64,000 nucleotides of DNA, from the NCBI RefSeq assembly GCF_900112675.1, contig NZ_FOMQ01000005.1, positions 62,001-126,000 of the forward strand. Direction: 5' to 3'. Origin of the DNA: Paracidovorax konjaci (GTDB lineage: Bacteria; Pseudomonadota; Gammaproteobacteria; Burkholderiales; Burkholderiaceae_C). The notes beneath the pieces were generated by a model. That model did no database searches, was not told where the DNA came from, and saw only the letters and a program-made list of their open reading frames with translations. The position numbers and the translations under genes were made by a program. Of this stretch, positions 43,305 through 52,397 are shown one piece after another. Position 1 is the stretch's first letter. The number at the start of each line of letters is the position of its first letter.

Positions 43305-44564
43305 TCAGGCGGCGCCGGGCCGCAGGGCTTCGTCCAGGACTTCGATCCAGTGGCGCACGGGCGTCGCCGTGCCGCTCTGCAGGTGCGTGATGCAGCCGAT
43401 GTTGGCCGAGAGGATGGCCGCGGGCGGCTCCTCCGCGCAGGCCTCGTCCAGGGCGCCGAGCTTGCGGTCGCGCAACTGGCCCGCGATGGCCGGCTGCAGC
43501 AGCGAATACGTGCCCGCCGAGCCGCAGCACAGGTGCGATTCGGTGCGCGCCACGCGCAGGCGAAAGCCCAGGCGCGCCAGGTGCGTCTCCACGCCGCCGC
43601 GCAGCTTCTGGCCGTGCTGCAGCGTGCAGGGCGGGTGGTAGGCCAGCAGCGACTGCGGTGCGTCGATGCGGCCCGCGAGGCGCTCGGTCAGCGCGGGCAG
43701 CATGTCGGGCAGCAGCTCGGAGAGGTCCCGCGCGAGGGCGCTCACGCGCGCAGCGCGCCCGGCATAGTCGGGGTCGCCCTGCAGCAGGTGGCCGTACTCC
43801 TTCACGGTGACGCCGCAGCCCGAAGCGTTGACGACGATGGCCTCCACGCCGCCCGCTTCCACGTGCGGCCACCAGGCGTCGATGTTGGCGCGCATCTGCG
43901 CGCGGCCGCCCTCCTGGTCGTTGAGGTGAAACTTCACCGCGCCGCAGCAGCCCTCGCCGGCGGCGATGACGGTCTGGATGCCGGCCGCATCGAGCACGCG
44001 CGCGGTGGCGCGGTTCACGTTGGGCAGCATCGCCGGCTGCACGCAGCCCGCGAGCATCAGCACCTTGCGCGCGTGCTCGCGCACGGGCCAGGCGCCGGCC
44101 TCCTGCGGGCGCGGGACCTTGGCGCGCACGGCGGCCGGCAGCAGGCCGCGCACCGCCTGGCCCGCCTTGAGCGCGGGCGCGAACAGCGGCGAGGGCACGC
44201 CCTCCTTCAGCGCCCAGCGCCGCGCGCGCTCGGGCAGCGGGCGCGGCACCTTCTCTTCCACGATGCGCCGGCCGATGTCCACCAGGCGGCCGTACTGCAC
44301 GCCGCTCGGACAGGTGGTCTCGCAGTTGCGGCAGGTGAGGCAGCGGTCCAGGTGCAGTTGTGTCTTGCGCGTGGGTGCGTCGCCTTCGAGCACCTGCTTG
44401 ATGAGGTAGATGCGGCCGCGCGGGCCGTCCAGTTCGTCGCCCAGCAGCTGGTAGGTGGGGCAGGTGGCAGTGCAGAAGCCGCAGTGCACGCACTTGCGCA
44501 GGATGGACTCGGCCTCGCGGCCTTCGGGCGTGTCCTGGAATTCGGGGGCGAGTCGGGTTTGCAT
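43305..44564 (-). CDS. glcF: Glycolate oxidase iron-sulfur subunit GlcF
   Basis: 419 aa. Two 4Fe-4S sites are visible near the N-terminus (CVHCGFCTATCP and CLTCRNCETTCPSG), then two CCG domains (MLAGCVQPAML ... GEGCCGAVKFH and YHPPCTLQHGQK ... SHLCCGSAGTY). GlcF carries electrons from the flavin subunits of membrane-associated glycolate oxidase to quinone. It is separated from glcE by a DUF1275 gene. The ATG at 44564 is the family start. Confidence 0.93.
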   Translation of the reverse strand: MQTRLAPEFQDTPEGREAESILRKCVHCGFCTATCPTYQLLGDELDGPRGRIYLIKQVLEGDAPTRKTQLHLDRCLTCRNCETTCPSGVQYGRLVDIGRRIVEEKVPRPLPERARRWALKEGVPSPLFAPALKAGQAVRGLLPAAVRAKVPRPQEAGAWPVREHARKVLMLAGCVQPAMLPNVNRATARVLDAAGIQTVIAAGEGCCGAVKFHLNDQEGGRAQMRANIDAWWPHVEAGGVEAIVVNASGCGVTVKEYGHLLQGDPDYAGRAARVSALARDLSELLPDMLPALTERLAGRIDAPQSLLAYHPPCTLQHGQKLRGGVETHLARLGFRLRVARTESHLCCGSAGTYSLLQPAIAGQLRDRKLGALDEACAEEPPAAILSANIGCITHLQSGTATPVRHWIEVLDEALRPGAA

Positions 44565-44586
44565 GGGGCGGTGTCTCGTGGTGTCT

Positions 44587-45384
44587 TCAGTGGGGTTCGG
44601 GCGTGCGGTGCGGTGCCGCGCCCTGCCGGCGCGCGCGCCACAGCGCGGCCAGGCGCTCGAAATCCGCGGCGAGCGGCGGCAGCGACAGCCCCAGCAGCAC
44701 CGACGCGAGCGGCAGCACCCAGATGAAGCCCACGTGCTTGAAGCCCGCGGCGCCCACGATGCCGCCGGCCGTGAACATGCCCAGCAGGCTCGCGAACAGC
44801 ACGAGCCGCGCGCGGTTGGAATGCACATGCGCCTCGGGAGGCGTGCCGCGGCGGTTCCAGTAGAGCATCTTGCCCATCTCGATGCCCAGGTCGGTGGCCA
44901 CGCCGGTCATGTGCGTGGTGCGGATCTGGGCCGACGACATCTTAGTGACCACCGCGTTCTGCAGCCCCATGAGGAAGGCCAGCAGCAGCACCGTGAGTGG
45001 CACCGAGAACGGCGTGGGCCAGCCCAGCGTGATCGCGCCCATGAGCCCGAAGAGCAGCAGCAGCACGGCCTCCAGCAGCAACGGCAGCGCGAAGCCGCTG
45101 CGCAGCCGGTGGTGGCGTGCCCAGTTGACCATGATGGCCGTGGTGCCCGCGCCCGACATGAAGGCCCAGAGCGTGCCCACGGCGCCCAGCACCAGTGCCA
45201 TGTTGCCGAGCACGAGGTTGTCGGCCACGGTGGAGAGAAAGCCCGTCATGTGCGAGGTGTAGCTGTGCACCACCAGAAAGCCGCCCGCGTTCACCGCGCC
45301 GGCATTGAAGGCCAGCAGCAGGCCCAGCAGCCGGTTGGTGGAGGGCGTGCGGTGCCGCCCCGTGAGATGCCGCAGCAGCCGCAT
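44587..45384 (-). CDS. DUF1275 (YoaK-family) membrane protein
   Basis: 265 aa with about six hydrophobic segments and the family motifs NRLLGLLLAFNAGAVNAGGF, HSYTSHMTGFLS and QNAVVTKMSSAQIRTTHMTG. Inner membrane, function unknown in the family. It lies between glcE (16 bases upstream) and glcF (22 bases downstream), so it shares their transcript and may be functionally tied to glycolate use. Confidence 0.88.
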   Translation of the reverse strand: MRLLRHLTGRHRTPSTNRLLGLLLAFNAGAVNAGGFLVVHSYTSHMTGFLSTVADNLVLGNMALVLGAVGTLWAFMSGAGTTAIMVNWARHHRLRSGFALPLLLEAVLLLLFGLMGAITLGWPTPFSVPLTVLLLAFLMGLQNAVVTKMSSAQIRTTHMTGVATDLGIEMGKMLYWNRRGTPPEAHVHSNRARLVLFASLLGMFTAGGIVGAAGFKHVGFIWVLPLASVLLGLSLPPLAADFERLAALWRARRQGAAPHRTPEPH

Positions 45385-45400
45385 GCCGTGGTCGCCCGCC

Positions 45401-46579
45401 CTACCCGGCCAGGCCGGCCAGACCGGCCAGGCGCCCGGGATTGAAGATGCCGGCCGGGTCGAACGTCGCCCGCAGGCGGGCGTGGATGCGCTCGCGCACG
45501 GCATCCGGGCCGGCATCGGCGCCGGGACCGCCCACGGCGACCGGCACGCAATCCTTTGAGCGATCCGGGCCGGATGCCGCCGGATCCATTGAATTGTTTG
45601 CTATGAAAACAGTAGCATCTCCGCCGGCAGCCCGCGCGGCTTCCCGCAGGGCCGGCCCCAGCGCAGCGGGCGCCTGCAGCCACCGCAGACCCCCGTGCCA
45701 CTCGACCAGGGGCGGCCCCGCTTCGGCGGGCAGCACCAGGGCCGGCGCGGCCGGCGGCACCGACAGGCGCCAGAGCACGGAGCCCGAAGGCCGGGCCGCG
45801 AACCACGGCAGCGCCTGCTCGCGGCAGGCGGCCCAATCGGCCTGCGCCGCGGCCTGCGGCAGCCGCTCGCCGCCCAGCGCGCGGCAGGCCGATTCGACCG
45901 CCGCCGTGGCCCCGCGCAGGCGCAGGTGCAGCACACCGCCACCACCGGGGGCCGCGGACTCCCAGCGGCTGGCGTTCAGCGGCAGGGGCTGGCCGCCCCA
46001 GGCCTGCAGCCGGCGCAGGGCCTCGGCCTGCGGCAGCTCGAAGCGCAGCGTGGCCTCGGCCGGGGGGATGGGCAGCACCTTGAGGCTCACCTCGGTGATC
46101 AGCCCGAGCGTTCCCCAGGCGCCCACCATGAGGCGCGAGACGTCGTAGCCCGCCACGTTCTTCATCACCTGCCCGCCGAAGCGCAGGCACTCGGCGCGGC
46201 CGTTGACGATCTCCACGCCCAGCACGAAATCGCGCACCGCCCCGGCACTCGCCCGCGCCGGCCCCGACAGCCCCGCGGCCACCATGCCGCCCACCGTGGC
46301 CCCGTCGCCGAAGTGCGGCGGCTCGAACGGCAGGCACTGCCCGCGGCTGGCGAGCAGCGCTTCCAGCTCGGCCAGCGGCGTGCCGGCGCGCACGGTGACG
46401 ACCAGCTCGCTGGGCTCGTAATCCACCACGCCGGCCAGCGCGCGCGTGTCGAGCACGTCGCCCAGCAGTGCCGCGCCGCCGTGGAAATCCTTGGTGCCGC
46501 CGCCGCGGATGCGCAGCGGCCGCTGCGTGGCGGCACTGTCGCGCACGCGCTCGATGGTCTGGCGAAGGGCGGAATCCAT
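45401..46579 (-). CDS. glcE: Glycolate oxidase FAD-binding subunit GlcE, with in-frame repeat insertion
   Basis: 392 aa. The PCMH-type FAD domain is clear (LRIRGGGTKDFHG, GTPLAELEALLASRGQCLPFEP, GATVGGMVAAGLSGPARA, GWDVSRL-like GYDVSRLMVGAWGTLGLI) and the C-terminus FDPAGIFNPGRL is canonical. Between about residues 320 and 337 the protein reads FIANNSMDPAAS, which is the translation of a copy of the dispersed hairpin repeat (45571-45620). Homologues as I know them have a GGHATLF-type strand and linker here. The insertion keeps the frame and lies in a surface linker before the last helix, so the subunit may still work. glcD is not adjacent. Confidence 0.88.
   Translation of the reverse strand: MDSALRQTIERVRDSAATQRPLRIRGGGTKDFHGGAALLGDVLDTRALAGVVDYEPSELVVTVRAGTPLAELEALLASRGQCLPFEPPHFGDGATVGGMVAAGLSGPARASAGAVRDFVLGVEIVNGRAECLRFGGQVMKNVAGYDVSRLMVGAWGTLGLITEVSLKVLPIPPAEATLRFELPQAEALRRLQAWGGQPLPLNASRWESAAPGGGGVLHLRLRGATAAVESACRALGGERLPQAAAQADWAACREQALPWFAARPSGSVLWRLSVPPAAPALVLPAEAGPPLVEWHGGLRWLQAPAALGPALREAARAAGGDATVFIANNSMDPAASGPDRSKDCVPVAVGGPGADAGPDAVRERIHARLRATFDPAGIFNPGRLAGLAGLAG
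45571..45620 (-). repeat. Dispersed hairpin repeat, copy 6, inside glcE
   Basis: On the minus strand GCTACTGTTTTCATAGC (a degenerate hairpin) is followed by AAACAATTCAATGGATCC and CGGCGGCAT, ending at about 45574. It is oriented like glcE and like all other copies relative to the gene 5' of them. It is the only copy within a coding sequence and its length keeps the frame. Confidence 0.85.
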
Positions 46580-46740
46580 GGGGCCATCCTACCGGCAGGC
46601 CCCGCACCGGGCGGCGGGTACCGCCGTGAATTTTTTGAACGGCACGCGTGAACGCGGCATGGCGGGCGCGCCCGGCGCGAAGGAAACGGTGCCGCCCCGG
46701 CAGCGCGCGCGCCGGATGCGGCCCGGGCGCGGCGGTAGGG

Positions 46741-47724
46741 TCAGTCCAGCCCGGCCGGCAGCGCCGCCTCCTCGTACCACGCCACCGGCAGACCGGGCGC
46801 GGGCGCCGGCTTGCCGGCGCGCAGCAGGAAGCCGGTCCAGGGCAGGTGGGCGACCTCGTCCGCAGCCCGGCCCTCGCGCGCGGAGGTCACGAACAGCTCG
46901 CGGCCGGCGGCGCCGCCCAGGCAGGGCATGGTGGGGCACAGCACGGGCACCGGCACCTCGGCGGCGATCTCGCCCGAGGGCGCCAGCCGCAGCAGGCGCG
47001 AGCCCTCGTACATGGCGGTCCAGTAATGGCCTTCGGTGTCCACGGCGGAGCCATCGGGGCGGCCGGCGTACCCCGGGTCGCCGGGCTGCCACCCGGACGG
47101 CTTCGGGGGAAACGAATGGAAGACGCGCGGCTCGCCCACGGGCTCGCCCTGGGCATCGCAGTCCCAGGCGCGCACGGTGTGCGTCGGCGTGTCGGCCCAG
47201 TAGAGCCTGCGGCCGTCGGGCGACCATGCCAGGCCGTTGGCCGTCTTCACGCCGCCGAGCATGCGGCGCACCACGGGGGCGCTCGCGCTGCCGCGCCCGT
47301 CGATGCAGTAGAGCGCGCCGAGCGCCTCGCGCGGCTGCCCCGGCGGGGGCTCGTGCAGGGTGCCCACCCAGAACCGGCCCAGCGCGTCGCACTTGCCGTC
47401 GTTGGCGCGCTGGGTGGCCGGGTCGTAGGGCAGCGTGGCCACGGGCACCAGCGTGCCGCCCCACTCCCGCGCGCGGTAGATGCCGTCGCGCAGCGCGATC
47501 ACCAGGCCGCTGGCCACGCCGGCGGTGCGGGCCGGCGCGATGCAGCCGGGCTCGCTGGGCATGGCCCAGTAGTCGATGCGGCCGGTGTCGGGCTCCCAGC
47601 GGGCCAGGGCACGGCCGGCGATGTCCACCCAGTAGAGGCGGGTCTCCAGCGGGTGCCAGAACGGCGACTCGCCCAGCGCATCGGGCTCCAGGCTGCCTGT
47701 GCGCCAGTCCATGTCCAGGGGCAT
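46741..47724 (-). CDS. SMP-30/gluconolactonase-family protein
   Basis: 327 aa, six-bladed beta-propeller lactonase. Metal ligands are visible: Glu19 in GESPFWHP, Asn in NGLAWSPDGRRLYW, and Asp in GSAVDTEGHYW; RANDGKCDALGRFWVGT is the usual third blade. Likely hydrolyses a sugar lactone in the cytoplasm. It lies 161 bases upstream of glcE on the same strand. Substrate unknown. Confidence 0.9.
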   Translation of the reverse strand: MPLDMDWRTGSLEPDALGESPFWHPLETRLYWVDIAGRALARWEPDTGRIDYWAMPSEPGCIAPARTAGVASGLVIALRDGIYRAREWGGTLVPVATLPYDPATQRANDGKCDALGRFWVGTLHEPPPGQPREALGALYCIDGRGSASAPVVRRMLGGVKTANGLAWSPDGRRLYWADTPTHTVRAWDCDAQGEPVGEPRVFHSFPPKPSGWQPGDPGYAGRPDGSAVDTEGHYWTAMYEGSRLLRLAPSGEIAAEVPVPVLCPTMPCLGGAAGRELFVTSAREGRAADEVAHLPWTGFLLRAGKPAPAPGLPVAWYEEAALPAGLD

Positions 47725-47871
47725 GCGGTGTCCTCTCCTCGTGCGGCCCGCAGGCGCGACCGCCGCGCCTGCCTGACAAGCCAGCGCCGATTATTCGGCC
47801 ATGCGCCCCACAGGGCAAAAAATAACCCCCTCGCCGGGTGCGGCGCCCGGGCCCCCGCAGACCCGTGCAGG

Positions 47872-47900
47872 CAAAAAAAGGCCCGCCTTGCGGGCGGGCC
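47872..47900 (-). terminator. Rho-independent terminator of the porin-glnK-amt operon
   Basis: On the minus strand GGCCCGCC and GGCGGGCC (47900-47893 and 47887-47880) pair over CGCAA and are followed by seven T. It lies 82 bases after the amt stop codon. The clearest terminator in the window. Confidence 0.9.
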
Positions 47901-47982
47901 GAATGTCCATAGGAGTAGCTCGATCGTTGTGCCGGGTCCGGGTGGCGCCACCAGCCGCCGCCCCGGTCCGGATGGATGCGGC

Positions 47983-49425
47983 TCAGCGGTTGTAGGCCGT
48001 TTCGCCGTGCGATGTGATGTCCAGGCCCTCGCGCTCGGCTTCCTCGCTGACGCGCAGGCCCACGAGCAGGTCGGCGATCTTGTAGGCGATGAAGGCCACC
48101 ACGGCGGACCAGACCAGCGTGATCGCCACGCTCTTGACCTGGATCCAGACCTGTGCGCCCATGGAGAACGTGTCGGGGGTCAGGCCGCCCGTGCCGCCCA
48201 GGCCCTGCGATGCGAAGACACCGGTCAGGATGGCACCCAGGATGCCGCCCACGCCGTGCACGCCGAACACGTCGAACGCGTCGTCGGCGCCCAGCATCTT
48301 CTTGAGACCGCCCACGCCCCAGAGGCAGACCACGCCGGCGATCAGGCCGAGCACGATGGCGCCCATCGGGCCCACGAAGCCGGCGGCCGGCGTGACGGCC
48401 ACGAGGCCGGCGACGGCGCCCGAAGCGGCGCCCAGCATGGAGGCCTTGCCCTTGTGCAGCGATTCGCCCGCGAGCCAGCTCAGCGTGGCGGCGGCGGTGG
48501 CGAGCACGGTGTTCACGAAGGCCAGGCCCGCGGCGCCGTTGGCGGCACCGGCGGAGCCGGCGTTGAAGCCGAACCAGCCCACCCACAGCAGCGAGGCACC
48601 CACCATGGTCAGCGTCAGGCTGTGGGGCGTGAGCGCTTCCTTGCCGAAGCCGATGCGCTTGCCCACCATGTAGGCACCCACGAGACCGGCGATACCGGCG
48701 TTGATGTGCACCACGGTGCCGCCCGCGAAATCGAGTGCGCCGTCCTTGCCCAGCAGGCCGCCGCCCCACACCATGTGCGCGATCGGGATGTAGCTGAAGG
48801 TGAACCACAGCACCGAGAAGATCAGCACGGCCGAGAACTTGATGCGCTCTGCGAACGAGCCCACGATCAGCGCCACGGTGATGGCGGCGAAGGTGGCCTG
48901 GAACGACACGAACACGTATTCGGGGATCGTCGGGAGGGCGCCGGAGAGCGTGTCCGGCGCAATGCCCTTCAGGAAGATCTTGTCGAAGGTGCCGAAGAAC
49001 GAACCGTCACCGCCGAACGTCAGGCTGTAGCCGTAGATGGCCCACAGCAGCGAGATCAGCGAGAAGATCACGAACACCTGCACGAGCACCGACAGCATGT
49101 TCTTGGAGCGGGCGAGGCCGCCGTAGAACAGGGCCAGGCCCGGGATGGTCATGAGGATCACGAGCAGCGTGGAAGTGAGCATCCACGCGGTGTCGCCGGA
49201 ATCGAGCTTGGGCGCCGGTGCGGCGGCGGGGGCGGCCGGCTCGGAGGCGGCTGCGGCCGCAGGCGCTGCGGCGGCCACGGGGGCAGGGGCCGCCGCAGCG
49301 GGTGCCTCGGGCGCCGACGCCGTGGCGGCGGCCGGTTCGGAAGCCGCGGGCGCCTGGGCCAGCGCGGCGGTGCCGGTGGCCAGCAGGCTCATCCCCAGCA
49401 GGAAGGAAGCAAGCAGTTTTTTCAT
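47983..49425 (-). CDS. amt: Ammonium transporter with long Ala/Pro linker
   Basis: 480 aa. A Sec-type signal peptide (KKLLASFLLGMSLLATG) is followed by about 50 residues of Ala, Pro and Ser, then eleven membrane helices. Family sites are present: SGDTAWMLTSTLLVILM, the pore His pair in GTVVHINAG and FGVHGVGG, and GYSLTFGGDG. Transports ammonium across the inner membrane. Third gene of the porin-glnK-amt operon, 52 bases after glnK, which codes for its regulator. A strong terminator follows. Confidence 0.95.
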   Translation of the reverse strand: MKKLLASFLLGMSLLATGTAALAQAPAASEPAAATASAPEAPAAAAPAPVAAAAPAAAAASEPAAPAAAPAPKLDSGDTAWMLTSTLLVILMTIPGLALFYGGLARSKNMLSVLVQVFVIFSLISLLWAIYGYSLTFGGDGSFFGTFDKIFLKGIAPDTLSGALPTIPEYVFVSFQATFAAITVALIVGSFAERIKFSAVLIFSVLWFTFSYIPIAHMVWGGGLLGKDGALDFAGGTVVHINAGIAGLVGAYMVGKRIGFGKEALTPHSLTLTMVGASLLWVGWFGFNAGSAGAANGAAGLAFVNTVLATAAATLSWLAGESLHKGKASMLGAASGAVAGLVAVTPAAGFVGPMGAIVLGLIAGVVCLWGVGGLKKMLGADDAFDVFGVHGVGGILGAILTGVFASQGLGGTGGLTPDTFSMGAQVWIQVKSVAITLVWSAVVAFIAYKIADLLVGLRVSEEAEREGLDITSHGETAYNR

Positions 49426-49477
49426 GGTTGTGTCTCTCGGAATGCGTTGATCCGTTGGGCTGCTCGAAGCCGCTCCC

Positions 49478-50594
<1,117 letters not shown>

Positions 50595-50647
50595 GGGGAA
50601 TTCCTCCAGAAGAAACCAACGATGCGGGTGGGTTTGCCCTAGCGCAA

Positions 50648-50663
50648 AGCAGGGAACGTGCCA
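50648..50663 (-). promoter_or_regulatory. Sigma-54 promoter of the porin-glnK-amt operon
   Basis: On the minus strand TGGCACG-N4-CTGCT matches the -24/-12 consensus, with invariant GG and GC at the right distance. It predicts a start of transcription near 50637 and a leader of about 43 bases before the porin ATG. It fits the NtrC site 100 bases upstream. Confidence 0.85.
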
Positions 50664-50757
50664 TGTGCGCTGCCGCCCGGCGTGGGTACGCTCCGAATGG
50701 GTGCGCGCGGTACATTCCATCCCCAACGATCGTTACAACACTGACGCGCCGAAGCAT

Positions 50758-50778
50758 GATGCACCCGAATGGTGCATC
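50758..50778. promoter_or_regulatory. NtrC binding site (enhancer)
   Basis: GATGCACC-N5-GGTGCATC is a perfect palindrome and matches the NtrC consensus TGCACC-N5-GGTGCA. It is about 130 bases upstream of the predicted sigma-54 start, the normal place for an enhancer. A weaker, imperfect site may lie near 50687-50706. The site is 54 bases before the comM start on the other strand. Confidence 0.85.
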
Positions 50779-50831
50779 TTTCCCGGGTATTCCGCAGCCC
50801 GGCAGCGCACCCAAGTGGGGAGGAGGGATTC

Positions 50832-52370
50832 ATGAGTCTTGCATTGGTGCAAAGCCGCGCATTGCTGGGCCTGCAGGCGCCGGCCGTCACGGTGGAGGTG
50901 CATCTGGCCAACGGGTTGCCGAGCTTCACGCTCGTGGGCCTGGCGGATGTGGAGGTGAAGGAGGCGCGCGAGCGCGTGCGTTCGGCGCTGTTGAACGCCG
51001 GCCTGGAGTTTCCGCACAACAAGAAAATCATCGTCAACCTGGCGCCGGCCGACCTGCCCAAGGATTCGGGCCGGTTCGACCTGCCCATCGCGCTGGGCAT
51101 CCTCGCGGCGAGCGGGCAGATCGACGCGGCGCGGCTGGCGGGCTACGAGTTCGCGGGCGAGCTGTCGCTGTCGGGCGGGCTGCGGCCCGTGCGCGGCGCG
51201 CTGGCCACCACGCTCGCGCTGCGGTCGGCCGGCGAATCCACCCGCATGGTGCTGCCGCCGGGCAGCGCCGAAGAGGCCGCGCTGGTGCCCGGCACCGAGG
51301 TCTACCGCGCCCGGCACCTGCTGGATGTGGTGGCGCGCTTCCTGCCCCCGCAGAGCAACGAGGCCGATGCCGATGCCGGCGATGGCTGGTGCCGCGTGCA
51401 GGCCGCGCCGCCGGCAGCCGGCGCGCCGGCCGACGACCTGGCGGACGTGAAGGGCCAGGCCGCCGCGAAGCGGGCGCTGGAGATCGCCGCCGCGGGCGGC
51501 CATGGCCTGCTGATGGTGGGGCCGCCCGGCTCCGGCAAATCGATGCTCGCGCACCGCTTTGCGGGCCTGTTGCCGGCCATGTCGGTGGACGAGGCGCTGG
51601 AGAGCGCGGCGGTGGCCAGCCTGGCGGGGCGGTTCACGCCGGCATCGTGGGCCGTCCGTCCGACGAGCAGCCCGCACCACACGTGCAGCGCGGTGGCACT
51701 GGTCGGAGGCGGCTCTCCTCCGCGGCCCGGAGAGATTTCGCTCGCCCACCACGGGGTCCTTTTTCTGGATGAGTTCCCGGAATACGCCCGCAGCGCGCTG
51801 GAAGCGCTGCGCGAGCCGCTGGAGACGGGGCGCATCGCCATCGCACGGGCCGCCCGGCGCGCGGATTTTCCGGCGCGCTTCCAGCTCCTGGCGGCGATGA
51901 ACCCCTGCCCCTGCGGCTACCTGGGCTCCAACCAGCGCGCCTGCCGCTGCTCGCCCGATCAGGTCGCCCGCTACCAGGGCAAGCTGAGCGGCCCGCTGCT
52001 GGACCGCATCGACCTGCACGTGGAGGTGCCCGCCCTGCCGGCCGATGAGCTGCTCGCCACCGCACCCGGCGAAGCCTCCGCCGCCGTGCGCGGCCGCGTC
52101 GCCGCCGCCCGCGAGCGGGCCGTGGCGCGCCAGGGCAAACCCAACCAGGCGCTGCAGGGCCGCGAGATCGACGAGCAGTCGGGCCTGGACGATGCGGCAG
52201 CCCGGTTCCTGCAGGCCGCGGCCACGCGCCTGGGCTGGTCGGCGCGCAGCACGCACCGGGCCCTCAAGGTGGCCCGCACCATCGCCGACCTGGCGGGCGA
52301 GGAGCGCATCGGGCCGGCGCAGGTGGCGGAGGCGGTGCAGTACCGGCGGGTGCTGCGCAGCGCCGCCTGA
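50832..52370 (+). CDS. comM: ComM/YifB-family AAA+ ATPase (Mg-chelatase-like)
   Basis: 512 aa. N-terminal Lon-like domain (SLALVQSRALLGL, LPSFTLVGLADVEVKEARERVRSAL), AAA+ core with Walker A GPPGSGKS and Walker B VLFLDEFPE, a SPHHT block, the four-Cys insert MNPCPCGYLG...CRCSP, and the C-terminal helical domain with STHRALKVARTIADL. ComM is a helicase that drives branch migration during natural transformation. AGGAGG before the ATG at 50832 sets the start. Confidence 0.93.
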   Translation: MSLALVQSRALLGLQAPAVTVEVHLANGLPSFTLVGLADVEVKEARERVRSALLNAGLEFPHNKKIIVNLAPADLPKDSGRFDLPIALGILAASGQIDAARLAGYEFAGELSLSGGLRPVRGALATTLALRSAGESTRMVLPPGSAEEAALVPGTEVYRARHLLDVVARFLPPQSNEADADAGDGWCRVQAAPPAAGAPADDLADVKGQAAAKRALEIAAAGGHGLLMVGPPGSGKSMLAHRFAGLLPAMSVDEALESAAVASLAGRFTPASWAVRPTSSPHHTCSAVALVGGGSPPRPGEISLAHHGVLFLDEFPEYARSALEALREPLETGRIAIARAARRADFPARFQLLAAMNPCPCGYLGSNQRACRCSPDQVARYQGKLSGPLLDRIDLHVEVPALPADELLATAPGEASAAVRGRVAAARERAVARQGKPNQALQGREIDEQSGLDDAAARFLQAAATRLGWSARSTHRALKVARTIADLAGEERIGPAQVAEAVQYRRVLRSAA

Positions 52371-52397
52371 GTGCGCACGGGGCCCCTGTCGCCAGGC

